This document shows, one piece after another, positions 43,901 through 53,214 of a DNA stretch of 64,000 nucleotides (the stretch's first letter is position 1; each line of letters begins with the position of its first letter). Both the position numbers and the translations under genes were made by a program. A model generated the notes under the pieces. It did no database searches. It was given only the letters and a program-made list of their open reading frames with translations, and was not told the DNA's origin. The stretch comes from Maylandia zebra (Eukaryota > Chordata > Actinopteri > Cichliformes > Cichlidae): contig NC_135176.1 of the NCBI RefSeq assembly GCF_041146795.1, forward strand, positions 447,286-511,285, written 5' to 3'.

Positions 43901-45812
43901 AAGTGGTCCGCAGGTGCGCATTCGCTGTCAAAATAAAAAACACGCACAAGGGTTAGGGTTAAATTTAAAAACTGTACTTTTGAGTTAAAATATATATTTA
44001 TAATTTTAATAAATGACAAATTAAAAAGGCATGAACATTTTTTTGTATCGAAAAAATATCGAACCGTGACACCAAAGTATCGAACCGAACCGAACCGTGA
44101 ATTTTGTGTATCGTTGCACCCCTAGTGTCTGGTGTACTGTGGGAGATACGACACGTCCCACAGTACACTGGTCACCACTTACCTTATGTCAACTTAAGGA
44201 CCACCCTTAGGTAAGAGGTTAATGTTTTTAATGGGTTCGTGTTACGTTGTCAGCCTAATGATGGCCACCTTCATTCACATCAACATCTCTTTGAATCTCA
44301 AGAATTTCAGTGAAACAATACCAAAGCAAGTTTAAGAGTTGGAATCTCAAGGAGAGCCTTCGTGTTCTGAATTTGTCCTACAGGCAAACGGCAGGTCTCA
44401 CCTGTACAGTTACCTATGAGCCTGTGAGAAACTGGAACATAAAAATGACTTCAGTAATGTGACAAGTATTAAACTTGATTTGCTACACTAACCAGAACCT
44501 TCATTTAAGTTTAGGTGAGTGAACATTTTAGATTTTATTAATTGACACTAATTAGCCAGTAAAGGTTTTTGTGTATTGAACACAAAGTTTATAAGTTCCT
44601 AAGAACGCTTGAGTAACAGCCCATAATACCACACGCCGCCCTTTCATCTGCACTGGGTCACTCCAGAACGACCACCACGGCAGCAACCAAAACACTAACG
44701 TTAAAGCTTCAATTCAATTTGATTTATATATTAATATATATTAATTAATATATATTATATTTAGTATCAGTGTTTTTGACTCAGGGAGCATTCAAATGGC
44801 ACAGTGCAACCAGCAGAAAGAACATATGTCTGCACAATCTCTACGATGAATAAGAAGAGACTGATTCAGAGACTCATAAGAGTGTAGGAGCCGGGAACAT
44901 TCGTGCTCACGCTATGGTTAAAGGCCGTGGTTGTAAGGAGCTGCATGTTCCCATTAGCATTCTAGATTAGTTTGTTTTCTTGCAGAGGTGCTTTCCAGCA
45001 CAGACTTTTGACAGACGTGTAGAAAAACAATCTGTATTTCTGCTTTACTGGTACGAGCCCCTGAACAAACGCCGGCTTACCTTTCCGTGATGCTCTTTAC
45101 ACCACTCTGACATCCCTTCCAGTAGCTCGTCGGGCTGCTTAATGATCACGTTTGGCCCCTGGAGAAAAACAACAGCTGCCTTGAACTTGTATGACAGAGA
45201 GACGAGCAGAGGCTCCAGTGTTCACGTTCACATTACCTCGGCCAGGATGTTCAGGTTAGAGTCTGTAATAAGGCAGGCCATTTCAATGATTTGGTCCTTT
45301 TCAACGTCCAGCCCTGTCATCTACACACACACACACACGTAGTCGTCATTATAAACAGCACAGACAGATTGAGAACAGCAGCTCAAGTCTGCACACCCGC
45401 GTGCCATGTTCCTGCGTGGACTGCCTACAGCTCGTTGGACACTTCACACAACTATTCCAGCATCCAGCGCTATATGCGCCATCTAGTCCCACAGCTTACC
45501 GTTACATTCAAAGGCTAAGTAAAGCGTTTAGTGCCTTGTAGCAATAACCACAGTTCCCACGACGTGACTCACCTCCAGGTCCACCCACACCATTCTCTGG
45601 GACATGCCCGTGGCTGTCATGCTGCCTCTTGTTGATGCCTGACCTGCGGCTGGTGCTAACAGCGGACTTCCTGGCCGGCTAAGCGCTGCCTTTCCGAGAG
45701 ACAGCGCGAACAGACTCTTGCTGAATGTAGCGAGCACCCATGCCGAACTGCGCGAGCACACCGGCATGCTGAGCCCATTTCCGGTCTTATTTGCCATAAG
45801 AAAACTTTTCAA
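37871..45812 (-). CDS. rexo2: Oligoribonuclease (REXO2), complete, seven coding exons
   Basis: 3'-5' exonuclease of the DnaQ/DEDDh fold that degrades very short RNAs (2-4 nt) in mitochondria and cytosol. Coding exons on the minus strand: 45573-45812, 45237-45320, 45081-45158, 40927-41038, 39978-40086, 39464-39517, 37871-37988; all phases agree. Catalytic residues are visible: Asp and Glu in VWVDLE, Asp in [12 protein letters not shown], Asp region [14 protein letters not shown] with HYRIID, and His/Asp in THRALEDI. From the ATG at 45767 the protein is 249 residues (human about 237); from 45812 it is 264. The N-terminus is rich in Ser, Ala, Arg and Lys without acids, as in a mitochondrial presequence; an internal ATG (45620) just before [11 protein letters not shown] would give a cytosolic form. 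The fifth intron needs a GC donor. Introns carry MITEs, an L2 piece and a hAT. The C-terminus ends VENGGSSMS, like vertebrate REXO2. Confidence 0.97.
38850..39415 (+). mobile_element. L2-type LINE 3' fragment in rexo2 intron 6
   Basis: Reads GRAFSFQ-like then [31 protein letters not shown] and stop. A 3' UTR with TTCTGCTGAAGGTTTCTTCC and GAGGCGACTGTTGTTAGG follows, ending GCTGTATAAATAAAACTG. It is antisense to rexo2. Confidence 0.9.
39464..39517 (-). CDS. rexo2: rexo2 coding exon 6
   Basis: A 54-nt exon encoding [17 protein letters not shown] with split Arg codons at both ends; acceptor CTTTCAG, donor GTAAAT. It matches the RRWYPEEY...HR segment of vertebrate REXO2. Confidence 0.93.
39978..40086 (-). 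CDS. rexo2: rexo2 coding exon 5, followed by a GC donor
   Basis: Encodes [35 protein letters not shown] plus AG of Arg. Exon end AGCAG is followed by GCAGGTGACT. Only the GC at 39977-39976 keeps frame with exon 6; the GT four bases on (39973) would shift it. Confidence 0.93.
40173..40398. mobile_element. Palindromic MITE (CAGGGGTGCCCAATC family)
   Basis: A 226-bp element with long imperfect inverted ends (CAGGGGTGCCCAATCCCGGT / ACTGGGATTGGGCAGCCCTG) and a perfect 8-bp duplication ATCTACAG (40165-40172, 40399-40406). In the rexo2 intron between exons 4 and 5. Confidence 0.93.
40541..40705. mobile_element. Palindromic MITE (CAGGGTGGGGAGCTCC family)
   Basis: Inverted ends CAGGGTGGGGAGCTCCAGGC and CCTGGAGTTCCCCACCCCG. 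Flanking octamers ATCCAACA / ATCTAATT agree at only 5 of 8, so the duplication is decayed or absent. Same rexo2 intron as the previous MITE; another copy starts at 63900. Confidence 0.8.
40927..41038 (-). CDS. rexo2: rexo2 coding exon 4
   Basis: Encodes [37 protein letters not shown] plus the first base of Gly. The acceptor must be the TTAG at 41039-41040 rather than the CAG 4 nt later, to keep frame with exon 3. Donor GTAAAC. Confidence 0.95.
41039..42492. other. rexo2 intron 3, unique part
   Basis: No repeat or coding signal recognised between exon 4 and the intronic hAT. Confidence 0.6.
42501..44124 (+). mobile_element. hAT (TAGGGGTGCAACGAT) with BED finger, in rexo2 intron
   Basis: Ends TAGGGGTGCAACGATATTCG and ATCGTTGCACCCCTA, with a perfect 8-bp duplication GTGTCTGG (42493-42500, 44125-44132). 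The BED-finger frame (CWMCHAML, then [20 protein letters not shown]) is split by a 139-bp MITE. After it comes [18 protein letters not shown], as in ZBED-type hAT transposases, to a stop near 43190. The right half (43250-43970) may hold further nested ends (AGGGCTCGCAATATCGCTAG; CAGGGCTGCACATAAG) that I could not resolve. Confidence 0.9.
42890..43028. mobile_element. 139-bp hAT MITE nested in the BED exon
   Basis: Ends TAGTGTGTTAGCG and AAAGCACTA, with a perfect 8-bp duplication GTGGGAAC (42882-42889, 43029-43036). Contains repeated GTTAAC/TTAACG motifs. The same insertion, at the same site, is present in the related fragment at 58630-59021. Confidence 0.9.
44132..44168. repeat. Perfect 13-bp hairpin next to the hAT
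   Basis: GTGTACTGTGGGA and its complement TCCCACAGTACAC with an 11-nt loop, immediately right of the hAT duplication. Confidence 0.85.
44170..45080. other. rexo2 intron 3, remaining part
   Basis: No coding or repeat signature; an AT-rich TATATTAAT run near 44725-44765. Confidence 0.6.
45081..45158 (-). CDS. rexo2: rexo2 coding exon 3
   Basis: Encodes [19 protein letters not shown] then CKEHHGK (26 codons), phase 0/0, acceptor TTTTCTCCAG, donor GTAAGC. Confidence 0.96.
45237..45320 (-). CDS. rexo2: rexo2 coding exon 2
   Basis: Encodes [18 protein letters not shown] then [10 protein letters not shown] (28 codons), phase 0 on both sides, between TAG and GTAATG. Confidence 0.96.
45573..45812 (-). 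CDS. rexo2: rexo2 coding exon 1
   Basis: Ends VWVDLE before GTGAGT. Three in-frame ATGs (45812, 45797, 45767) precede a presequence-like segment; I favour 45767 ([17 protein letters not shown]) because length and composition then best fit a mitochondrial targeting peptide. Confidence 0.88.
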
Positions 45813-46059
45813 ACACAGACTTCAGCAACGAACTGCTGCATTACTGCCACCTGCTGGTGTGGATGTACGTGTACAGCTATCAAGCTCACTACTGAAGTCC
45901 AGGTGCTTGGAGTCGTTGGTCTGCCTGCCTGTCAGTTCTTGCACTCTGGCTACGATCAACTGAAATCGTGCCGCAGTCTGTAGCGTGGATGCGGACATTT
46001 ATTTCATTTTTACTGCACAGAAGTAGTGATGTGTGTTATGATATTTTGATACCACGGTA

Positions 46060-46600
46060 GCATTTACAGGATATTGTTTTATACAGGAAAACTGTTACTC
46101 AATAAGGCCGATCTACTAGTTGTTTTTCTCTTTCTCTGTGACCCAAGAATTAATGTGTAAGACTCACAAGCTGGTACCTCAAGGTCGAAAACACCACAGA
46201 GATGAGACCACTTCCTTACTCCCATCCTCCCTTTTTCTTTATCTCCTGGAAAAGGCTCGTTAAAGGCTAGGTGGTTTGTTTCAGAATTCACTAATGAAAG
46301 AACTCTGTATTTTATGTCTAGGAGTGTATTTTGCTGGGATGATCATAAATTATAGCTGAACTGATAAACTACACACAGGATACTTCTTTGCTCAGAAGGC
46401 AGGAAGACGTTTCCTTATTTAGTCTGTACCGGTTTGAACTGGGAAAGCTGACACACGAACCTTTTTTTCTCTATATAAACTGCTGTGTATCAAATAAACC
46501 TTTGAGTCGATTGGGAAGGCAACCTAAAGCAGTCTCTGTTTTCTTGTTCTCCCAAGCTGCTCCCGAGCTCGTACTAACACGCTGAATGGCATACCTGAGT
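46060..46600 (+). mobile_element. Probable solo LTR of a retrovirus-like element
   Basis: A promoter-like TATATAAAC (46473-46481) is followed 15-20 bases later by an AATAAA signal (46493-46498) and a T-rich, GT-containing stretch, the compact U3-R-U5 layout of a retroviral LTR. There is no internal gag-pol sequence. I could not fix the ends or a short duplication, so the boundaries are approximate. Confidence 0.4.
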
Positions 46601-46727
46601 GTTACTTTAAATAATTAGGAATCTTAGAAGGAAAGGACAGAACTCTGCTTATCGCTCACGCCACGGAGGAAACCCGGGAAGGCAATTTCCTTCAATCTGA
46701 CTGTATCGAGGCTTCAACGCTTGTGTC

Positions 46728-48726
46728 TAGTGATGTGTCGGTCGCGAACGAAATGGCTCTTAGAGCCGACTCTTTGACGTGAACGACGCGAGCCGGCTCC
46801 TTATTGGGAGCCATGTTTTTTTTTTCTTTCTCTCACCCTCTCTCTCACACACTTTTTTCAGCTTCACTCCACTCGTGAGCCTTGTGCTTTGCGCTGGGAA
46901 GAAGGGGGGAGGCGCGGTAGTTACACATGCTAGGTAGTTACCAAGGGAGAGACAGAGAAAGAGAGCAGGGACAACAACGTCACATTAGAAAGGTATAGTA
47001 ATCATCCACAACTATTTTCAGTTGCGGATGATAAAGGATTCAGAAAGTTTATTCATGCAGGCCCATATGACAGAGAATGTGCATCTTCTTTTTGTTTTCA
47101 TATTTTTAATTTATATTTAATTGTGTTGTGGTTTGCAGTGTTTAATGTTGTTACACTTTAAATATGTTTAAAAGGAAAAAGCTGAAAATTTAAATAGTTA
47201 AAAGTTGAACCGTGAATAGTTGGTTTTTGTATTATATGATTTATTTATTACATTTTATGTGGAGTGAATAAATAAAAGTATATTTATGGTGGTCCCTACA
47301 GACAAAGCACGTACAAACTCCAAAACACGTAAAAACTCAGAACCACATAAAAACTCAAAACACGTACAAAAGACAACAGAAGTTCTCCAGGATGCTAGGG
47401 CGCAGTGTTGAGCTTTGTTACCTCGTGGCTACACAAGCCAGGAAGTACCAACGACCGGATTTGGTGTGTGGTAGTAACAGGTAAATGAACATTTTTTAAA
47501 TTATTTGAATATATATGAGTGCCTGTGTATAAATACACAAACAATACACACATGCTTTCAATTGTCAGAATCAGAATCAGAATCAGAATACTTTATTGAT
47601 CCCTGGGGGAAATTATTTTTTGTTACAGTGCTCCATTTTAAACCAACATTAAGACAAGACAGACAATACGCTAACTAAGAATAGTACAATATATACATAT
47701 ATATACATACATACATACATACATAAGTCACTTATAAATAAATATTTGGAAAAGAAACATGTGTAGCTGTAGCAGCAAACAGTGTGTTAAGTGGATGCGT
47801 TGTACAGGGAGATGGCCACAGGCAGGAATGATTTCCTGTGTCGTTCAGTGGTGCTTTTCGGTAATCTCAGTCTCTCACTGAACGAGCTCCTGTGACTGAC
47901 CAACATGTCATGGAGTGGGTGGGAGGTGTTATCCAACATTGTCTTTATCTTGGACAGCATCCGCCTCTCCGACACCACCTTGAGGGAGTCCAGCTCCATC
48001 CCCACAACATTGCTGGCCTTACGGATCAGTTTATTAAGTCTGTTGGCATCTGCGACCCTCAGCCTGCTCCCCCAGCATGCAACAGCATAGAGGATCGCAC
48101 TGGCCACCACAGACTCATAGAAAATTCTCAGCATTTTCTGGCAGATGTTGAAGGACCTCAGTCGCCTCAAAAAATAGAGACGACTCTGGCCCTTCCTGTA
48201 AAGTGCTGTGGTGTTTTTAGCCCAGTCCAGTTTATTGTCAATGTGTACTCCAAGGTATTTATAGTCCTCCACAATGTCAACACTGACCCCCTGGATTGAA
48301 ACAGGGGTCAAGTGTTTCCTGGTCTTCCTGAAGTCCACGATCAGTTCCTTGGTCTTTGCCACGTTGAGCTGCAGATGATTCTGCTCTGCAGCTCAACGTG
48401 GCAAAGACCAAGGAGTCATTTAAGTGATCTAGTAGCTCTGTTTTGGAAGTTCAGTTAATGTTAGAAATGTGTTTTGGAGTTTGTACGTGCTTTGTCTCTA
48501 GGGGCCACCGCATATATTTATATATAAACATATATAAATAAAACAACTTCTTTTTTTTACATTAGTAATTCCTTTTGTGCATAATTTTATATTATTGTTA
48601 ATAATAAATTAATTGAAGCAACAAAACAACCTGAAGAGCCCGTTGGGAGCCGAAAGAGCAGGCTCTTTTTAGTGAGTCGAGCCGAAAGAGCCGGATCTCT
48701 AAAAAGAGCCGGAAATCCCATCACTA
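46728..48726 (+). mobile_element. TAGTGATG hAT family, copy B, with nested LINE
   Basis: Perfect 8-bp duplication CTTGTGTC (46720-46727, 48727-48734). Closely similar to copy A throughout, including the FSVADDKGFRKFIHA vestige. Without the nested LINE (47568-48414) it is about 1.15 kb. About four units of the 18-bp repeat at 47300-47370. Confidence 0.93.
47568..48414 (-). mobile_element. LINE 3' fragment with 5' inversion, nested in copy B
   Basis: Minus-strand frame 47787-48362 encodes the end of a reverse transcriptase and the C-terminal domain (KTKELIVDFRKTRKHL, YKYLGVHIDNKLDW, YFLRRLRSFNICQKM, ISLYNAST). The 3' UTR has CAATAAAGTATTCTGATTC and a (TTCTGA)n tail. A possible 4-bp duplication GTCA flanks it (47564-47567, 48415-48418). 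Its 5' end is folded back on itself: arms 48347-48374 and 48386-48413 are perfect 28-bp complements. Confidence 0.88.
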
Positions 48727-49889
48727 CTTGTGTCGAGTAGTGAGGAGAGAAGGTTAGGAGAGAATGGAGCCAGCTAAGAAGAGGAGGATGTCCTCCCCTG
48801 TGTGGGAACATTGTGATTTTATTACTCCCAACAAGGTATGTAAATTTCTACAGAAGATGTATTTTCATAATACTGATGGTGCAATACAATTTATGTTAAG
48901 CAGCTTTACTTTTGCACAAGGTGAAGTGTTTGCTATGTGCCAGGGAGCTGGGATATAACAACAACACCTCATCCATGCTTAGGCACTACAGAGCTTTGCA
49001 TGAGAATAAGGGGGAACACCGATTATGGAGCAAGACCAGGTGAGCCATCAAATGCCACGATAATATAGCATGCTGTAATGTTACTAAATGATATATCAAT
49101 ATTATACAACTGTAATAAGTTACGTGTGTGATATTTATATTTGTGCTTTGTTTTTGTTGTCTTTCCTCAGGAGAACAATCTCAAATAGATGAAGACCTGG
49201 TTAGCATGGTGATTGAGGACTCCCAGCCATTTAGCATTGTGGAGGACAAAGGATTCAAAAGATTTGTTAAATCATTAAATGTTTAAAATGTTATCCCCAC
49301 TAAAAAGGTCATAAAAGCAGTGAAAATTTAGTTTTTAGAGAATGAAATGTGGGCAGGACTGAGGCTCAAAGCCTCAGTGTGTAGCTGTCCATACCTCAAC
49401 GTTACAAAAGCACAACCACTGTCCACACCCCAACCACACCTCACCTCACAGTAAATGATCATTTCCATTTTAAGCATTTCCAAATGATCATTTTTCATAC
49501 TGCCAGTATAAATATACACAGTATGCTGCCATCACTACAATATAGATGTTTTACACACTCCTTTTGTTGTTGACATTTACAGGCTGTGTGCAAAAGGCCA
49601 CACTCTTCAAATTCATGCCAACTAATATTTTTACATCCAGTAGATGTCCTACTAGAGCAAATGAAGCTTCAAGACACTTTGCACTGGGGTGAACCAATTG
49701 GATGAAAAGCTTCAGTGCTTCATGAAGCTTCATCTGCCCATCACTACACAGAAGGATGAGAGCGCGATAGTAAAGTGGAGACTGCTCCACGACAGACACA
49801 ACTGCATCATACTCGGCAGCATGCTAACGCTAAGCTAGCCAAGAACCCAGAGTGACGTTAAAGCTGACCCCAGACCAGCACCTGAACAG

Positions 49890-50335
49890 GTAAGTAAGTA
49901 AGTCAGTAAAGTTTATTTATTAAGCGCTTTTCATAGACAGGTAGTCACAAAGCGCTGTACACAAAGATTAAAATAAACAGTACGATAAATTGCAAAATGC
50001 ACAATATACACAATATAAGAGGTTAAATGTAAATTCAAAATGTAAAAAGCGTTGGTCAACCGAAGGCTTGTTTAAACAGTAAAGTTTTTAACTGCTTTTT
50101 AAAGGATTCCACAGAGTCAACCAAACGTAGTTGTGGAGGTAGACTGTTCCACAGCCTTGGTGCCACAGACTGAAAGGCTCCGCCCCCTTTCCTCTTCAGT
50201 CGTGTTCGGGGAGCAACCAACAAACTCTGTTTCTGAGCAGAGACAACGAGCAGCAGTGTATTTTGTGAGAAGCCTGGATAAATCATCTGGGGCCTGGCCA
50301 TGTACTGCTCGGTACGTTAAAACAAACATAACAAA
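49890..50335 (-). mobile_element. L2-type LINE 3' fragment
   Basis: Minus strand: RAVHGQAPDDLSRLL, then (after a frameshift) LLVAPRTRLKRKGGGAFQSV, APRLWNSLPPQLRLVDS and LKTLLFKQAFG. The 3' end has GCGCTTTGTGACTACC then AAAGCGCTTAATAAATAAAC and a TTAC-repeat tail. Confidence 0.88.
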
Positions 50336-50339
50336 GTGA

Positions 50340-51500
50340 TGAGCAGTCAGGCTGCAGCTTTCTGCCTGCTCATGTTTCTACAGTAGAATCGTGTGTGCGG
50401 CTATGGCCTCTGGGTTTATTATCAGACAGCAGTGTGTTTCAGATCATTTTACAACATCATAAGAGTAAAACGAAAGTAACGTAACGAGTAACGTAACAAA
50501 TGTCTTTCTCCTGGGTGTAATTAAGTAAGGTGCGTCATTACTTTTAAGAAAAGTGTTCTATGTGCAATAATTACTTTTTGGAGTAATGATCACAACAAAG
50601 AGGGGAAACGCTTCCAGCACCCACAAACATTTGACCGTCCAGGATGTAAAGTCTTTGATGCCTCAGAGATGGTCTCAAAGCGGAGCCAATGAGAATTGAT
50701 AAGTGATATCAATTATGGAATTTGGAATTTCTAAATTCTTTTCAATTTCCCTCCCAGTGTTGAACACAGCTGCAGATGTTAATGCTGCTGCTTATTCCTG
50801 CTGGATTCTGTGCACGTTGCATCCAATAGCGTCTGTCTTCTCGGTCACATCACTTCCTTTATTGCTGACTCTGTTTCCTTTTCCTTTTATTTTTAGAGCA
50901 CTTTCATAATCACTTTGCAAATGATGGGCTCCCCTCGGCCACCCACGGAGCCATCGCCAGCTCTAAGGCTTGGATCATTCTGTGTCTGCAGCACGCTGCT
51001 CTATATGTTCTATCGGTCTGGCGTTGGCATGAGCTCACCACCCTGGAGGAGGTGATCAGTGACTGCTCTTAATCATGGACTCCCACCCCCTCCATTACAC
51101 CCTGGACAAAAGAGCAGTTTCAGCAACAGGTTCCTTCAGCCTGGCTGTCTGACGTTGTTACAGGAGGTCGTTCCTTCTGCTGCTGTCAGACTCTTTCATT
51201 AATCCACTGGGGTCAGATCCACACATGTGGAACAAGATTAATCACACCTCAGTGCACCCTGTCACTTTGTACACCACAACATATATTGGCACTTATACTT
51301 GTTCTTTTGTATGTATATTTATAGCTATATCTCTATAAGTATATATCATATCTCTGTTTCTACTCCCATTTTATACAAGTGCTTGATGTTTGTTGTATAT
51401 TTGCTGCTATGACAGCACTATACTTCTATCTTTGAACAGATACGTAAAAGAAAATGGAAACTGGAAAAACGTCATGACGCATGCTCAATCATCCAGGTAA
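50340..51500. other. No gene or repeat recognised
   Basis: Single-copy-looking sequence between an L2 tail and the Penelope-like element. Confidence 0.4.
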
Positions 51501-51506
51501 GTAAAT

Positions 51507-52616
51507 CTCCAAAAGTAGATTCTGTTCATCTGGGCGTAGCGTTTTGTGGGAAAAATGTTTCATCACTCATTCAGGTGACTTCTTCAGTCTCAGCTGACTG
51601 CAGGTTTCAATCTTATAAACAGTACATTTGCATAATGACTGAAACCAGCCCACTGAAGGAACAATGGGCTGGGAGGTCAGTTCCTTAATCTTAATTATGC
51701 AAATTCTCCATCAGTAATGGGGGACATCTAAAAGCTGATGTGTACCGTAAACCTGACACAGCGGCCAGGGAGGCAGAAGAACATCAAGAAGGCCCTGAGT
51801 AAATGTGGTTATCCCAGCTGGACTTTTGTCAAAGCTGGGAAGGCTCCTAAAGAAAGCTCCAGCTGATCCAGGAGAGAAGGACAACCGCTGCCCACCTGCA
51901 GTGATCCCGTACGTGTCAGGAGTATCGGAGCAGTTGAGACGCATTTTTTCTAAACACCGGGTCTCTGTGGCTTTTAAACCCCAAAACACGCTGCGCCAAA
52001 AACTGGTCCACCCCAAGGATCGGGTCCCCCGACACAAACAGAGTAACATAGTGTACGCTGTTAAGTGCAGGAGGACTGGCAGGATTTATACATCGGGGAA
52101 ACCAAACAACCTCTGGCTAAGAGGACGGCACAACACAGAAGATATACCTCATCAGGCCAGGACTCTGCAGCCTGTTTACACCTACAGGCCAGTGGACACT
52201 CTTTCAATGATGAGGATGTAACATCCTGGACAGGGAGGAACGCTGGTTTGAGGGCGGAGTCAAGAAGGCCATTTACGTGAAAAGGGAAAGACCATCTCTG
52301 AATGGAGGAGGGGCCTAAGGGTACATCTGTCACCATCTTACATGCTGTGATTGCAGCCATTCAACTCTCTGTGAATGGGACTCATGGACTTTGATCAGTG
52401 GTTGTTGACCATGGTCATGAGACTTTACATATTGATGATTATAAACTGACCTCCCAGCCCATTGTTCCTTCAGTGGGCTGGTTTCAGTCATTATGCAAAT
52501 GTCCTGTTTATAAGATTGAAACCTGCAGTCAGCTGAGACTGAAGACGTCACCTGATGATGACGAAACGTTTCTCCCACAAAACGCTACGTCCAGATGAAC
52601 AGAATCACCTTTTGGA
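51507..52616 (+). mobile_element. Penelope-like element fragment with inverted terminal blocks
   Basis: The coding part (51700-52330) shows PAVIPYVSGVSEQLRRIF, KPQNTLRQKLVHPKDRVPRH, KQSNIVYAVKC and, after a frameshift near 52065, the GIY-YIG endonuclease start DLYIGETKQPLAKRTAQHRR. Penelope elements pair a reverse transcriptase with this endonuclease; the reverse transcriptase is absent here. The flanks 51507-51682 and 52444-52616 are inverted copies of about 175 bp (for example CTGACTGCAGGTTTCAATCT and GTAGCGTTTTGTGGGA). Confidence 0.85.
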
Positions 52617-52619
52617 GAA

Positions 52620-53210
52620 ACTGGAAAAAGACACAAAACAGGATAAAAAAGGATTTGTGTTTTTTCATTATTCACATGATTTCCTCCAGAAGTATTTATT
52701 CACTTTGTTTTAAAAACTCAGTGACAGCAGTCATGCACACAGCATATTTCTTTTACTATGTTTTACTACTTTTGCATCGATATGACACCGATCGTGAGTT
52801 TCAGAGTCCCCTTGTAACCATGGTTATTCTGTGATGGGTACATTAGAGAGGAGAGCATCTGTCCTGCAGCCTGATCAGCTAGATCATTTAATGTTTACGT
52901 CACAGGTCTGTTTTGTTCCTTATTGTCTGCTACAGTACGATCTCACCTGCGACTCACCTGAGCCTTCTTCGTTTCCTTTTTAGAAACACTTCTTCATGGT
53001 TGAACTGTTTTGGCTAACTAATCAATACCACGTTAACTTTGGTCTCCTGGTTGGAAAACAAGCACATCATTTTAGAATGACTAAAGACAATACTCCAATA
53101 ACTGACTGATTTTAATTGTAGGGATATCTCACTGGAACATGTGTGTATAGTTTGATAATAAATCGGTGCATTGATCATTTATTACTTTGACATCAAGTCA
53201 TTGTTGGCCT
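52620..53210. other. No gene or repeat recognised
   Basis: Spacer between Penelope-like and Tc1-like elements. Confidence 0.4.
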
Positions 53211-53214
53211 TTTT

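Larger units (their letters stand above)
46024..49746 (+). mobile_element. BED-finger hAT (TAGTGATG ends), outer element of a three-level nest
   Basis: Starts TAGTGATGTGTG and ends CTGCCCATCACTA, with a perfect 8-bp duplication CACAGAAG (46016-46023, 49747-49754). The right half has exon-like coding for MEPAKKRRMSSPVWEHCDFI (48763-48835, donor GTATGT). The second exon (acceptor before 48921) encodes VKCLLCARELGYNNNTSSML then RHYRALHENK (BED finger C-x2-C...H-x4-H). A third (from 49171) reads EDLVSMVIEDSQPFSIVED then KGFKRFVKSLNV and a stop. Transposase catalytic domain missing. It holds copy B (46728-48726) and a probable solo LTR. Confidence 0.88.
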
